Assembly: GCF_958298935.1 (NCBI RefSeq)
Contig: NC_084923.1
Location: 34,564,501-34,628,500 of the forward strand
From: Phragmites australis
Taxonomy: Eukaryota > Streptophyta > Magnoliopsida > Poales > Poaceae
Length of the DNA stretch: 64,000 nucleotides
Reading direction: 5' to 3'
The first letter of the stretch is position 1. Each line of letters begins with the position of its first letter. Positions 1 through 10,753 of this stretch are shown one piece after another. A program made the position numbers and the translations under genes. The notes beneath the pieces are model-generated. The model saw nothing but the letters and a program-made list of their open reading frames with translations. It was not told where the DNA came from and searched no databases.

Positions 1-833
1 CTTGCTCTACCGGAAGCGGCGGCGGAGCCCCGGAGGTCGACGTGGGAGGTACCGCCGCCAGAGGATGCGAGGATGGAGCCGGTGCTCGAGCGCATCAGAT
101 TTCTGCGCGACTCCGGGCTGACCTCGGTCATGGTGGTGGAGGACTTCTTGCACCGTCGCCTGGCACCCCTGCGGGAGTGGGCCCGGCCGTGCTGGTTCTA
201 CACCGGGCCTGAAGACATCACTCGGACCCAAATCGGCACAAGCTGGGACCTAGGCCCAACGGAGCTGAGAGGCATGACCCGAGTGATAACCGGATTGGAA
301 GACATGAGCCGGACTGAGCTCCCGTGGCCGGAGATGGCGCTCTGCGCCAACCCCGAGCGCGCGGCGATCATGGCGCAGCTGCCGGAGTTCGATGCCCAGG
401 GGCTCGTGGACCGGCCGAGGAGCCGGAACCCCGAGGCCCCCGAGCTCCCGGGGCTGGACGAGCCGGCCAGCGAGGAGGCCACGAACAGCCCGGCGCGGGC
501 TGGTGGCGGGGCCGCTGCGGGCAGCAGCCGCCGCACCAGAGAAGAGGGCACCACCGACATCATAGTGGCGGCGGCACCGGGGGATCGGGGGAAGCGCCCC
601 CGAGTCTACATCCCAGTGCCGGACTCTCCGCCGTCACCGTCGGCAGCGGCGACGTTCCCGGTCCTGGAACTGCGACTTGTGAGGATGGGGCCTGACCCGG
701 CGCCTGAGAGCCGCGTGGCGGCCCCGCCGAGCCCCCGGCGGAAGAGGAGACGGGAGGATTCCGGGCCGGCGCCACCGGACCCGGACTTTAGGCTCCCGGC
801 GGCCAAATGGCAGTACCGGGGGACGACGACCGA

Positions 834-914
834 GTAAGTTTCATTCTCCGCTCTTTCTTGGGCGCTCTTTGCCCGAACTGAGCTTTGATTTTAATCTTCG
901 TCTATCCTCCGCAG
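834..914 (+). other. Predicted 81-bp intron in the antisense ORF
   Basis: The donor CGA|GTAAGTTT and the acceptor CTATCCTCCGCAG|G are strong plant splice sites. Removal leaves a 2+1 split GAG codon and joins exon 1 to the frame that carries the coiled coil. Without removal the exon 1 frame stops at 835-837. Confidence 0.6.
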
Positions 915-1080
915 GCCGCCCGCAGGCGCCACCGCGATTGAAGGAGCGCGGGCGCCAAGGCCAGAGCCAAGCCCGCCGGCCGTGCCGAGGTAGGCGGACA
1001 CAGCGACGGCGGGAGCGCCAGCGGACGCGGCGGCCAAGGGGAGGACGGCGGAAGCGGCGGCTGAGGGGAGGACGGAGCAG

Positions 1081-1265
1081 TCGCCCGAGCCTTTGGCGCC
1101 AGTGGAACCTACCCCGGGCATGCAGAGCCCGGGGCGGATGGTGGCAGAAACAACGGCCTTGCCGGGGCCGGCGGACGCGGGGGCCGAGGCGGGAATGTGG
1201 CCGTCGCCCGAGCCTTCTGCGCCGGTGGAACCTACCCCGGGCACGTAGAGCTCGGGGCGAATGGT
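1081..1265 (+). repeat. 123-bp in-frame direct duplication in the antisense ORF
   Basis: The 62 bases from 1081 recur from 1204 (TCGCCCGAGCCTT...). The offset is 123 bp, or 41 codons. At equivalent sites copy 1 has CAG (1123-1125) and copy 2 has TAG (1246-1248), so the stop arose after the duplication. Confidence 0.85.
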
Positions 1266-2620
1266 CGTGTGGCATCCCATGGGGACCTCGAACCCCCCGA
1301 AGGTGGATTGCGGGGAGGCCGGTACTCCACCGGCGCCAGGCAGGCCTGCCGACCCCTTCCTGGCCGCGATCGAAGGCGTCCAGGTGGCGGTCGGGCGGCT
1401 GGGCGTGGCAGTGGATGCGAAGGAGGAGCAGCTCGAAGCAGAGCGCGCCCGGCTGATTTTGGAGAGGGCGCAGCTCGCGAGCGCCCAGGAAGAGGCCCGC
1501 GCGGCTGCCGCGCGGGAGCAGAAACTTCTGGAAGATACCCGCGCGGAGATCGCGCGGGAACGAGAGATTTTGAAAGCCGCCCGCACCGAAGCCGCGCGGG
1601 AGCGAGAAGACACCGTCCGCCTGGTTGAGGCGTCGCGGCAGCAGGCTGCCGAGGCCCTTGCCAGGGCGGGGCAGGCGCAGGAGAGGGAGGCAACGGTCGC
1701 GGTCCGAGAAGGCGGCGGAGGAACTCCGGGCCGAGCTGACCCACCGAGAGGGCGAGGCCGAACAAACGCGCGCCGGCCTCCAGCATTGGGAAGAAGACCT
1801 CCGAAAGATTGAAGAAGACATCCGCCGGTGGGAGGAGGACATCTCCCTTCGGGAGGTGGACAATGAGATCACGGCGGCGGATCTAGGCGCCCGGGAGGAC
1901 ACGCTGGACCACCAGGAGGACGCGCTGACCCGCCGGGAGGGGGAGCTGAGCCGTTGAGAGGGGGAGGCTGCCGCGGCGGCAGCGGCCGTCGCCACCAGGG
2001 AGGAGGAGAACGCAAAACACGAGGCGGAGCTAACCGCCCGTGAGCGCGCCTTGTCCGAACTGGTGGCGCAAACAAAGCAAGCCTCCGGCTCCGCAACCGA
2101 CGGCGGTTCTTCTGGCCCGGCCGGGGGCCAGGGACTCGAGGCGCAGCTGCGGGCTGCGAAGGAGAAGCTCGAGACTGCCTTCGTATCGCGGGTCAACCTG
2201 CAGCAAATGTTGGAGGACATACTCCGGCGGATGCAGTGGGCCGTGGAGAGGGCCGGTCTCGGGCGACTCGTCGCGGACGAGAAGAGTGATAGCCCCGCAC
2301 GACAAGTCCTAGGGCTTCAACAGGTCTGTGAGCGCCTCGAGGCGCTGCCCTAGGCCGTCCAGGAACTCGCCACCCGGGAAGGACGCGGCTTGGCCCACGC
2401 GGTGGCCGAGCACGTCCTGGCCTGCTACCGGAGCAGAGACCCGAACCTCCCGTTGGAGCCGGTGCGGGAAGGAGTGGTTGAAGCCGAGGGAGAGGCCGCC
2501 CGGGAAGTGGTTCGGAGTATCGCTGCCGAGGTGGCGGCCGGCTTCAGGCGGGAAGTGCCGCCGCCGCCAGCCCCCGGGGATGACCCAGACGACTCGGATG
2601 CCGACTCTGCCGCCGATTAG

Positions 2621-4290
2621 GCTTTTTATAGTAGTTTCCTTTTCTTTTGTTGTTGTCTTGGATGGATGTAAATATGGGAGTGATCCCTCAGAAATGCTTG
2701 TATTTTCCTTGTGAATATAATGGCAGCTTTTCTTTGGGCTCGCAACTCCAGTGTTCTTGAGTACTTAGTGTTCCTTCCGATGTTTTGCCTTGAAGCCCCG
2801 AGCAGTACTCAGTCGGACCGTTCCCGACCTTTCCATCCCCGAGAACGAAGTCGTCCCGATCGTCGTTCTTGGCGCGTTCAGCCCCCGAGCCCTCGCGAGT
2901 CCGCATCGTCTAAGTCAAAAGACAAAGACACGAACTTCCTTGCTCGGGAGATGGATCGATCCGGCACGGAACACGCCATGACCGGTGAATACTTTTTCAC
3001 CTCGCGACCACTCAGTCAGTAGACCGGAGACGCGCGCAGGCAAAAATGTGACCAAGAGTCCCCGTGGTTCCGTGGTGCCCGGGCTTAAGATGGACCGGAC
3101 CGAGCACTGACAGCTCGCCCCTGAGGCTTAGGCTCCGGACTACTCGAGTGGCTCGAGCGATAGGATTACCCAGGGCACCCAGGAACTCGGTAGTGCTCGG
3201 GGTCCTTAAAAGCGGACCAAACACCACGACCACCACGAAGGGCTTCGGACAGACATTACCGTACGTGCGGTAAACCTTTCTACGAACCGTTCTATCGTTC
3301 CAGGAAAAAGTAGACACACGGTAGGGTTTTGTGTGCGAGGAGATCATCTCACCGGGCAGATTAAAATGCGAGGGCCCCCGAGGATGACTCGGGAACATAA
3401 TATTATTGAACGCAAATTTATCTGAATTTAACCACTCACCGGACAGCTGTCGGCCTTCCGGCCAACCGGTCCAGGAGGAGCGTGTGCTTCCGAGCTCGGG
3501 GTGCCCAGGGACTTGGTTCCTTCAGTCGGAGCGCCCGAGCGTCAAGGGGCACATGAGGATCCCGGGGTCGGGTGATCTCGACCACTTATGCCTAAGCGGT
3601 AGGACCACCCGAGGACCCTAGGGGCCGATCAGCGACCTGTGCATCGAAGCTCTCGTGGTCGAGCTGCTCTTGATTGTCGGCCTGTGACTTAAGAGAGAAT
3701 AGGGAATTTCTTTGCTTGGTGCGCTCTGTCAGTGCGGTACTTGTTATAGGCTGCTCTCGTTTTCGACCCGAGACCTCTCGAATACCCAAACCGGCGGACG
3801 AGAGCAGACAGAGGCATAACCCAGAGGTCCTATGGTCCGGTGGCACTCGGGTATGACAGACCAGACTGAGCACCGACAGCCCGTCCCGGGGGCCTGGGCT
3901 CCGGACTACTCGAGCAGCTCGAGCGATAGGATTACCCAGAGCGCCCCAGAACTCGGTAGTGCCCGGGAGCCTGCCACGACACCGAACACCACAACCTACC
4001 ATGTCAGACGTAAGTCAGCGGCAACTGCCCGCGTGCATACCGATTGGGATTCTTTTATCAGCGGGGAAAAAGAGGGAGCGAACTTTTTCTCGCACAATCG
4101 AGCATCTCACCAGACAGGTTAAACATACGGAATCCAGGAAAAAGAAATTGACATACGACTGAAATATTTGAGATATTGAATTTACAAATTTTACAAGTTT
4201 GGGTGACTTACCCAATGGGTGGTAGCCCCTGGTCAACTTGGGCGGTGGGAAGCCCCCGGCCTGGTTGACCTGAGGCGCGAGCATGGCTGT
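2621..4290 (-). other. 3' non-coding region of the Tat element with a 766-bp tandem duplication
   Basis: No coding potential is seen. A block at 3066-3372 recurs at 3829-4130 with an offset of about 766 bp. Shared landmarks are CCGGACTACTCGAG (3135 and 3901), GCTCGAGCGATAGGATTACC, an ACACCAC(G/A)ACC stretch and a CATCTCACC(G/A)G(G/A)CAG(A/G)TTAAA stretch. The second copy is cut short near 4140. Tat elements are known to carry variable tandem repeats in this position. Confidence 0.75.
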
Positions 4291-5425
4291 CTACGAGTAG
4301 AACCTGCGCAGGTGCTCGATGTTCCACGGGTTTGGGAGCGGCTGCCCATCTTCTGCCGCCAACCTGAAAGAACCTTCTCGCGGGACCCCGATCACGGTGA
4401 AGGGACCTTCCCACATGGGGGATAGCTTATTCTTTCCTTCGCGCGATTGGACGCGTCGGAGAACTAGGTCCCCCACCTCGAGAGACCGGGCCCGGACATG
4501 GCACAGATGGTATCGCCGCAGACTCTGCTGGTACTGAGCCGCCCGGACGGCGGCACGCCGCCTGTGCTCTTCCAGGTAGTCAACGTCGTCGCGCCTTTGC
4601 TGCTCCTGCTCACCCTCAGAATATGCATGCACCCGAGGGGAGCCTAGAGTGAGCTCAGAGGGGAGGACCGCCTCAACACCGTAGACGAGGAAGAATGGAG
4701 TCTCCTCGGTGGCGCGGCTTGGCGTGGTCCGATTAGCCTATAGTACGGCGGGCAGCTCGTCCACCCATCCCTTCCCGTGCTTGGCGAGCACGTTATAGGT
4801 CCGGGTTTTGAGGCCCTTCAGCATCTCCACGTTGGTGCGCTCGACTTGCCCGTTACTCCGAGGATGAGCGACAGAGGCGAAGCAGAGCTTGATGCCGAGG
4901 TCTTCGCAGTAGTCCCCGAACAGGGCACTTGTGAACTGGGTGCCGTTGTCGGTGATGATACGGTTCGGGACGCCAAAGCGACTGGTGATGCCGCGGATAA
5001 ACTGGAGCGCCATGTTTTTGGTCACCTTGAGGACTGGGACCGCCTCCGGCCACATGGTGAACTTGTCGATGGCGACGTAGAGGTACGCATAGCCCCTGAT
5101 TGCTCGGGGGAATGCACCCAGAATGTCCAACCCCCAGACCGCGAAAGGCCATGACAGGGGGATGGTGTGAAGAGCCTGAGCTGGCTAGTGAATCTGCTTT
5201 GCGTGGAACTGGCACGCCCTGCAGCGGCGAACCAGCTCGGAAGCATCCTGGAGACCGGAAGACCTTCCCGACCAGCGTGCGGAACGATGAATGGCCACCG
5301 CACTCGCCCTCGTGGATCTCAGCGAGAAGCTTGCCGCCTTCTGCCCAGGAGATGCATTTCAGGAGGACACCTCCTGCGCTACGCCGGTAGAGATCCCCAT
5401 CTACTATGGCATAGCGTCTGGACTG
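4291..5425 (-). pseudogene. pol: Integrase of the Tat element, disrupted
   Basis: The N-terminal zinc-binding part is recognisable around 5360-5200 (EIHEG.CGGH, then a Cys-x-x-Cys area broken by a frameshift). The DDE core is in the frame 5130-4738: MDILGAFPRA with the first Asp, IITDNGTQF with the second, and the Glu in RSNGQVERTNVEM. At 4736-4738 a TAG replaces the Trp usually found in the LWAxRTT motif. The same frame continues after it (TPFFLVYGVEAVLP, then a C-terminal LEVGDLVLRRV...GPFTVIGV segment) and ends at 4291. Integrase would insert the DNA copy into the genome. With one stop and one frameshift it is not functional. Confidence 0.9.
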
Positions 5426-6739
5426 CTAAGCAACTCTTTCGGCAGATGCCTCATCCCCGGGAAGGAACTTTTCCTTCAAGTACCCTCGGATGTCAGACAT
5501 CCACGAGGCATCTTGAGAATATTCAGCGAGTGCAGCGCACTCGCCGGACGGCGGCACCCTGACGGGGGTTCCCACTGAGGGCACCGCAGGGGTCCCCTGA
5601 ATTGAGTTCGAGGTTTCCCCTTCGTCCTGTTCGGCAGGCAGGACGGAAGGCCGTGCGAGTCTTTCTTGAAAGACTCCAGCAGGGACGCGCGCACGGGAGG
5701 AGACCAGGCGGGAGAGCTCGTCGGCCAGAGTGTTGTCGTGGCGAGGGATGTACCGCAACTCCAGGCCATCGAAACGCCTCTCCAGCTTCCTAACCGCGGC
5801 CATGTACGCCGCCATTTGAGGATCTGTGCACTGGTACTCCTTGGATACCTGGTTGACCACCAGTTGGGAGTCCCCTTTGACCAGGAGGCGACGAATCCTG
5901 AGCCCCACCACAGCCCGGAGGCCGGCGATGAGACCTTCATATTCCACCATGTTGTTGGATGCGCGGAACTGCAACTGTACGACGTACCAGAGCTCTTCAC
6001 CCGTTGGGGAGGTGAGAACCACTCCGGCCTCTGCGCCTTTCAGCGAGAGGGAGCCGTCAAAGTGCATGACCCAGTACCCGGGCGCGTCGTGCCCAGGATA
6101 CGCAGAGATCTCTTCTGGGACGTTCTCGGGGACGGGTGTCCACTTTGCCACGAAGTCGGAGAGCGCTTGGCTTTTGATCGCTTGGCGACTGACAAAGTGC
6201 AGGTCGAATTCCACCAGCTCCACCGCCCACTTGACAACACACCCGGTGCCTTTCCGGTTCCGGAGAATGGGTCCCAGTGGATACGTGGTAACCACCGAGA
6301 CCTTGTGCGCCTGAAAGTAGTGGCGCAGCATTCGGGAAGCGATGAGCACGGCGTAGAGCATCTTCTGAGCCTGGGGATACCTTGTTTTGGCCTCCCGGAG
6401 GACTTCACTGACGAAGTACACCGGTCGCTGTACCCGGTGGGCCCGGACGGCGGCTTTACCCGGGGGGCTGCTGCAGCCCCCAGGCTCGGCGGCATGGTCG
6501 GGGCTGGCCGGGTGCTCGGGCTCGACTCCCTGGTCGGGAGGAGCAGAGTGCTCGGGCTCGACCCCTCGCTCGGGGGGAGCCGCGAGGACGAGTGAGTGCT
6601 CGGGGGCCACTGGGAGCTGGGACCCAGCACCTGGCCCTATGCACTCATCACGCTCCACCACCAGCACCATGCTCACGACCTGAGGAGTGACCGAAACGTA
6701 GAGCAGTAGGGGCTCACCTTCGGAGGGAGCCACCAGCAT
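5426..6739 (-). CDS. pol: Tandem RNase H domains (RT-linked plus archaeal-type) of the Tat polyprotein
   Basis: This 437-codon open frame follows RT in the same frame. Residues about 1-180 are the RT-linked RNase H, which looks degenerate ([14 protein letters not shown] where a catalytic Asp is usual) and carries an inserted 12-residue repeat. Residues about 220-350 form a second RNase H with all four acidic residues visible: [23 protein letters not shown] and [10 protein letters not shown]. Acquisition of this archaeal-type domain is known for the Tat lineage and is thought to take over RNA-strand removal. The tail (about 360-437) is a linker to integrase. No stop interrupts the frame, unlike RT and integrase on either side. 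Confidence 0.88.
   Translation of the reverse strand: MLVAPSEGEPLLLYVSVTPQVVSMVLVVERDECIGPGAGSQLPVAPEHSLVLAAPPERGVEPEHSAPPDQGVEPEHPASPDHAAEPGGCSSPPGKAAVRAHRVQRPVYFVSEVLREAKTRYPQAQKMLYAVLIASRMLRHYFQAHKVSVVTTYPLGPILRNRKGTGCVVKWAVELVEFDLHFVSRQAIKSQALSDFVAKWTPVPENVPEEISAYPGHDAPGYWVMHFDGSLSLKGAEAGVVLTSPTGEELWYVVQLQFRASNNMVEYEGLIAGLRAVVGLRIRRLLVKGDSQLVVNQVSKEYQCTDPQMAAYMAAVRKLERRFDGLELRYIPRHDNTLADELSRLVSSRARVPAGVFQERLARPSVLPAEQDEGETSNSIQGTPAVPSVGTPVRVPPSGECAALAEYSQDASWMSDIRGYLKEKFLPGDEASAERVA
6476..6583 (-). repeat. 36-bp in-frame tandem repeat inside the first RNase H
   Basis: On the plus strand, units start at 6512 and 6548 (GTGCTCGGGCTCGA...), with a weaker third unit at 6476-6511. On the coding strand they give 12-residue units of the form PP(E/D)xGVEPEH(S/P)A. 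They lie between two conserved parts of the RNase H fold, so the array is an insertion in a loop. Confidence 0.75.
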
Positions 6740-7684
6740 GGGTGGCGAGGTGAGGTACTTCTTCAGATCGTGAAAAGCCTGCTCGGCCTCCGGCGTCCAG
6801 TCGAAACGACCAGTCTTCTTCAGAAGTTTGAAGAGGGGGAGCCCTCACTCCCCGAGCTTGGAGATGAAGCGCCCGAGGGCCGCCATGCAGCCGGCGAGAC
6901 GCTGGACCTCTTTGAGTCGAGCCGGTGGTCGCATCTGCTCGATGGCCCAGATCTTCTCTGGATTGGCCTCGATTCCTCGGTCGGAAACCAAGAAACCGAG
7001 GAGCTTGCCCGCCGGCACTCCGAAGACGCACTTCTCGGGGTTGAGCTTGAGGCGGGTGGTGCGGAGACTGTTGAAAGTCTCGGCAAGGTCCTCGAGCAGG
7101 GTGGCGCGGTCTCGGGACTTGACCACGAGATCATCGATGTAAGCCTCGACGTTGCGGCCAACCTGTGAATCAAGGGTAATGCGAATGGCGTGCTGGAAAG
7201 AGGACCCAGCATTGCGCAAACCAAAAGGCATTGACATATAACAGTAAGTCCCCACCGGAGTGGTAAAAGCAGTTTTTTCCTCATCCCCTATGGCTATGCG
7301 GATCTGGTGATACACAGAGTTTGCATCTAAAAAGCATAAAAGATCGCATCCCGCAGTTGCATCTACAATTTGATCAATGCGAGGTAAGGGAAATGGATCT
7401 TTAGGGCAAGCCTTATTTAGGTCGGTGTAGTCCACACACATGCGGAGCTTGCCGTTGGTCTTCGGGACGATGACTAGATTTGCCAGCCAGTCGGGGTGGA
7501 GGACCTCTCGGATAAATCTTGCGTCAAGGAGCTTGTTGACCTGCTCCTGGATAAACTCCTGGCGCTCAGGCGCCTGCCGCCGGACCTTCTGCTTCACCGG
7601 GCGGGCGTCCGGGCGCACCACCAAGTGATGCTCGATCACCTCCCTAGGGATCCCGGGCATGTCGGACGGTTGCCAGGCAAACAC
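6740..7684 (-). pseudogene. pol: Reverse transcriptase of the Tat element
   Basis: The frame 7684-6845 (279 codons) contains the fingers and palm of a Ty3/gypsy RT: LVIVPKTNGKLRMCVDYTDL, then FLDANSVYHQI with the first catalytic Asp, then FTTPVGTYCYMSMPFGLRNA, and YIDDLVVKS with the two catalytic Asp of the YxDD box. The thumb follows (LNPEKCVFGVPAGKLLGFLV). A TGA at 6845-6847 interrupts the connection, where an Arg (CGA) is usual; the same frame continues into the RNase H ORF. FLDANS in place of the usual FLDAYS is a further change next to the active site. The enzyme would copy element RNA into DNA, but with this stop only a truncated product could be made. Confidence 0.92.
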
Positions 7685-8436
7685 GTCTGCGTTAGCCCAG
7701 AGGAAGGTGACGAGCGCGCTTTCCTATTTGCTGCCCAGGTCACCGCCGATCCGGATGATCTGGGTAGCGCCTTCGCCCACCACGACCTCCTTTGTAGGAA
7801 CAGAGGCGTCGACGGCGAGTCGGGGTTTGGATGAAGAGGGTCCCGGGCCCCCTGTGCAGCTTTCGACCTCAGCCCGCGCTGAAACCAGAGCCATGTACGA
7901 CTGCTCGGCGCAGGAGACGGCGCCACTGGAGTCGGCGACACGGAGATGGGGCCCGCTGGGCCCGGCATCTTAACCGTGAGATACGCATAATGCACGGCCA
8001 TCATGAACTTGGCGAGCGCCGGACGGCCGAGGATGGCGTTGTAGGGGAGGGGGAGCTCCGCGACGTCGAAGAGGACGTTCTTCGTGCGGAAGTTGTACCG
8101 ACTCCCAAAGGTCATGGGTAGCTCGACCTGCCCGAGGGGCAGGGAGTGCCCGGGGGTCACTCTGCAGAAGGGGAGCGACGGCCTTAGGCGCCTGGAGGAC
8201 ACCTGTAGCTTTTCAAAAGCCTCCTTGGAGAGGAGGTTGAGGCCTGCACCACCGTCGATCAGCACTCTGCCGACCTTGACATTGCAGACGGTGGGGGACA
8301 CCACCAGGGGTAGTCGCCCCATGGCTACAGTACTCGCGGGGTGATCGGCCATGCTAAACGTGATCGGGGCGTCCGACCACCTCAGGGGCCTGGTGGCCTC
8401 CTCGCTCGGGGTTGCCGAGCACACCTTGCACCGCAT
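7636..8436 (-). CDS. Aspartic protease region of the Tat polyprotein
   Basis: This open frame of 266 codons contains the retropepsin-type core: a start beta strand (KVGRVLIDGGAGLNLLS) with Asp in the D-G-G form seen in Tat elements instead of D-T/S-G, followed about 75 residues later by the hydrophobic-hydrophobic-G motif LPYNAILGRPAL. The protease cleaves the Gag-Pol precursor in the particle. The ORF's Met lies in a linker after gag, so it is probably not a real start; the protein would be made as part of Gag-Pol. The C-terminal 90 residues are Pro/Ser-rich and look unconserved. The next domain (RT) is in another frame, so a frameshift separates them. Confidence 0.8.
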   Translation of the reverse strand: MRCKVCSATPSEEATRPLRWSDAPITFSMADHPASTVAMGRLPLVVSPTVCNVKVGRVLIDGGAGLNLLSKEAFEKLQVSSRRLRPSLPFCRVTPGHSLPLGQVELPMTFGSRYNFRTKNVLFDVAELPLPYNAILGRPALAKFMMAVHYAYLTVKMPGPAGPISVSPTPVAPSPAPSSRTWLWFQRGLRSKAAQGARDPLHPNPDSPSTPLFLQRRSWWAKALPRSSGSAVTWAANRKARSSPSSGLTQTCLPGNRPTCPGSLGR

Positions 8437-8439
8437 GAC

Positions 8440-10240
8440 TTTGATGCCACAGCGTGAGGAAGGCGTGTAGGCACCTCCGTCGATGAAGGCGACGACATGC
8501 TCGGGCTCCTGAAAGCCGAGCTCGGCGTTGTCGGGGGTGGCCTCAGCGTCGCCTCCCCCGCGGGACTCGTCGCACTCCCTCTGGCGCTGCTCAATGAGGC
8601 CTTTGACATTACGACACTCCGTGAGATCGTGCCATCTGGTCTGGTGTATGGGGCACCATTTGCCTGGCTCGGGCCCCGCGGGAGGGGGACCCTCGCTGGA
8701 GCAGGAGCCCAGCCGGGTGCCGGGGCTCTTGCGGGAGCCGATGCCCTAGCTGGTGCCGGGGCCTTGGCAGGGGCCCTTGCGGGTGCGGGCCGTCTGTCGG
8801 CGGCCGCCCGGCACTCTTGCCGGCGGTCAGGCTCTTGGGCCGCCCTATGGGCGGGGCCCTGGGCCGGCTCGACAGGAGCGGCCTCGCGCTTCCTTCTCTT
8901 CTTCTTTTCCCGCTTATCGGAACGGGAAGAACTTGGCTGGTCGGCGGTGGGGCGTGGAGCATGCCAAGCCCGGGCCTCCGCAGCTTTGGCGCACTTATCG
9001 ACAATGCGAAGAGCTCCGCAGTGGTTTCGATCTCGTGTGTACCTAGCTTTTCGAGCATCCGCTCGTCGCGGATGCCCTGCCGAAAGGCGACGATGACAGC
9101 GTGGGGGGCCACCCGCGGGATGGTGTTGCGGACCTGGCTGAAGCGCTGAATAAAGCACCGCAGCGTCTCCCCCTCCTGTTGCTTGACAGCGTGGAGGTCG
9201 CACTCCAAACCGGGGCGCGTGAATGTGCCCTAAAAATTAGCCACAAACTGGTGGCAGAGGTCATCCCAGGAGCTAATAGACCCTGGGGGTAAGTTCATGA
9301 GCCAAGAACGGGCAGAGCCCCTCAAGGCAACATGAAAATAATTTGCCATCACCTTTTCGCTGCCTCCGGCCGCTTGAACAGCCGTAGTGTAGATCTGGAG
9401 GAACTCAACGGGGTTGATGGACCCGTCGTACTTCTCCGGCAGCTCGGGGCGGAACTTGGAGGGCCACTTGACCCGACGGAGCTCAGTGGTAAAGGCACGG
9501 CAACCGGTGCCGTACCCCGCGGCGCGGGCGGGAGTCCTTGGTGGCAAATGCCGGCGAGCCGGGGATTTTCGGTGATCGTGGGCCGGGAAAGAGGAAGCCT
9601 GATCCTCTGCCTCGGCCTCCTGCCGGGTTTCCCGCTGGCGCTCGAGAGTGACGCGGGCATCCTCGTGGCCCCTCCGCTCGTTGAGATGCAAGCAGAGGTC
9701 CCGGGCTTCGGACACGGCCAGGGGGGCGGCGCTCCGCCTGGAGGCCCCCCGGCCCATGCGAACGTTGCCCGTTGATGAGCCGGTTCTGGCAGCGCCACGC
9801 TGGGTGGTGGCGCGAGAACTCCCGGCCAACACCTGGCGGCAAGCAATGCCGATCAGGGCGACGACATCTTGGATCCACCGGCCTTCCGGAGTATTCGGCG
9901 TTGCCTGGACTGGCGGATGCCTGAGGAGAGCATGCACCGCAAGCAGCGCGCTCCCCGGGCAGGCCTCGCTAAAGGCGAGTCTACGCCGAAGTGGTACCCG
10001 GCGTTGTCCAGAGGCGGACCTGGCGGCCGTGGTTTCGACCACCTGCTGGGGGTCGGAGGGTGCACCGGCGGCGGCGGCGGCGGCCCTGCTGGGCCCAGCG
10101 CCTTGGTCCCCCTGGGAGGAAAAAAATCGCGTGCGCAGATAGTGGCTGCTGCTGGAACGCAGCAGCGACTGGGGCCTCCTCGGCGTCGGGCAACACTCCG
10201 TCACTGGAAGTGGAGCCGGAACACTGGAGACGGTGCCCAC
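8440..10240 (-). pseudogene. gag: gag of the Tat element, disrupted
   Basis: Gag forms the virus-like particle that packages the element RNA. The first frame (10240-9230) has a long low-complexity, basic N-terminal part and then a typical retrotransposon gag core near its C-terminus, with KWPSKFRPELPEKYDG, an FLQIYTTAVQAAGG helix and SWLMNLPPGSISSW. A TAG at 9230-9232 interrupts the core where an NFQGTF-like motif would be expected. The same domain resumes (ETLRCFIQRFSQVRN, then AVIVAFRQGI) in the ORF ending near 8609. Further left a degenerate knuckle-like C..H..H..C segment is split between frames just before the protease. The gene is therefore broken by at least one stop and one or more frameshifts. 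It lies directly inside the LTR, as expected for gag. Confidence 0.85.
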
Positions 10241-10292
10241 CGGCCATCTTTTCCTGTGAAAGAAAACAAACGAATAGATTCAGGGATGTTCC

Positions 10293-10310
10293 CCCCTACC
10301 TGGCGCGCCA
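10293..10310 (-). other. Primer-binding site of the Tat element
   Basis: Two bases inside the LTR the minus strand reads TGGCGCGCCAGGTAGGGG. It starts with TGG, the complement of a tRNA CCA end. It is not the initiator-Met site (TGGTATCAGAG), and I do not assign the tRNA. Confidence 0.65.
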
Positions 10311-10745
10311 GCTGTCGGAGGATGAACTCCTGTCGCAGGGATCCCGAGAGACCCCTTTTTAGAGATTCGGTCGGGGGGATGATCCTGAATGAGTTCGTCG
10401 GAGAAATAAATGGAAGTGGAAATAAATGCAACGGCCGGTGGTGGGGGATGATCGACCTAGTGCAGGGGAAGTAAATGCACCGGAGTTTAGACAGGTTTGG
10501 GCCGCACGGGGGCGTAATACCCTATTCCTGTGTGGATGCAATATCCTTCTCCGAAGGGGGATCCCTCAGGGATATGTCTGGTTACAAGAATATATTGTCT
10601 AACTGAGAGCTTGAGGCTCCCTTATTCTAGCTCTTCTCAAGCTTGTTTGCAGTGTTCTTCGGATGATGTCTTCGATCGTCTCGATCTACCTTGTCGATGT
10701 GTTCGGTGTGTTCGATCGTCTCTATCTTCTTTCTGTATGCCCATC

Positions 10746-10753
10746 CTTTTATG
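10746..10753 (-). promoter_or_regulatory. Candidate TATA box of the Tat LTR
   Basis: The minus strand reads CATAAAAG in the middle of the LTR, left of the U3 repeat array as an LTR promoter should be. Transcription would start about 30 bp further left. No initiator was recognised, so this is a positional inference. Confidence 0.35.

Larger units (their letters stand above)
1..2620 (+). pseudogene. Antisense extra ORF of the Tat element (putative gypsy-type transposon protein), spliced and decayed
   Basis: This ORF runs against gag-pol and is open from base 1, so its start is outside the window. Exon 1 (to 833) has a conserved-looking part (FLRDSGLTSVMVVEDFL, then LREWARPCWFYTG, then DMSRTELPWPEMALCANP) like the plant proteins called putative gypsy-type transposon, followed by a Pro/Arg-rich tail. 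A good intron (834-914) joins in frame to exon 2, which becomes a long Arg/Glu/Ala coiled coil (about 1400-2300) and ends in an acidic tail with TGA-free DDPDDSDADSAAD and TAG at 2618-2620. Stops at 991, 1246, 1955 and 2351 and a frameshift near 1700 break exon 2. The function of such ORFs is unknown. Confidence 0.75.

Noticed and set aside
841..2220. 459-codon minus-strand ORF, and 1232-1786 (-), 869-1456 (+)
   Set aside because: Shadows of the GC-rich coiled-coil frame on the plus strand; composition is Ser/Arg/Pro-rich without motifs and runs outside the gag-pol order of the element.
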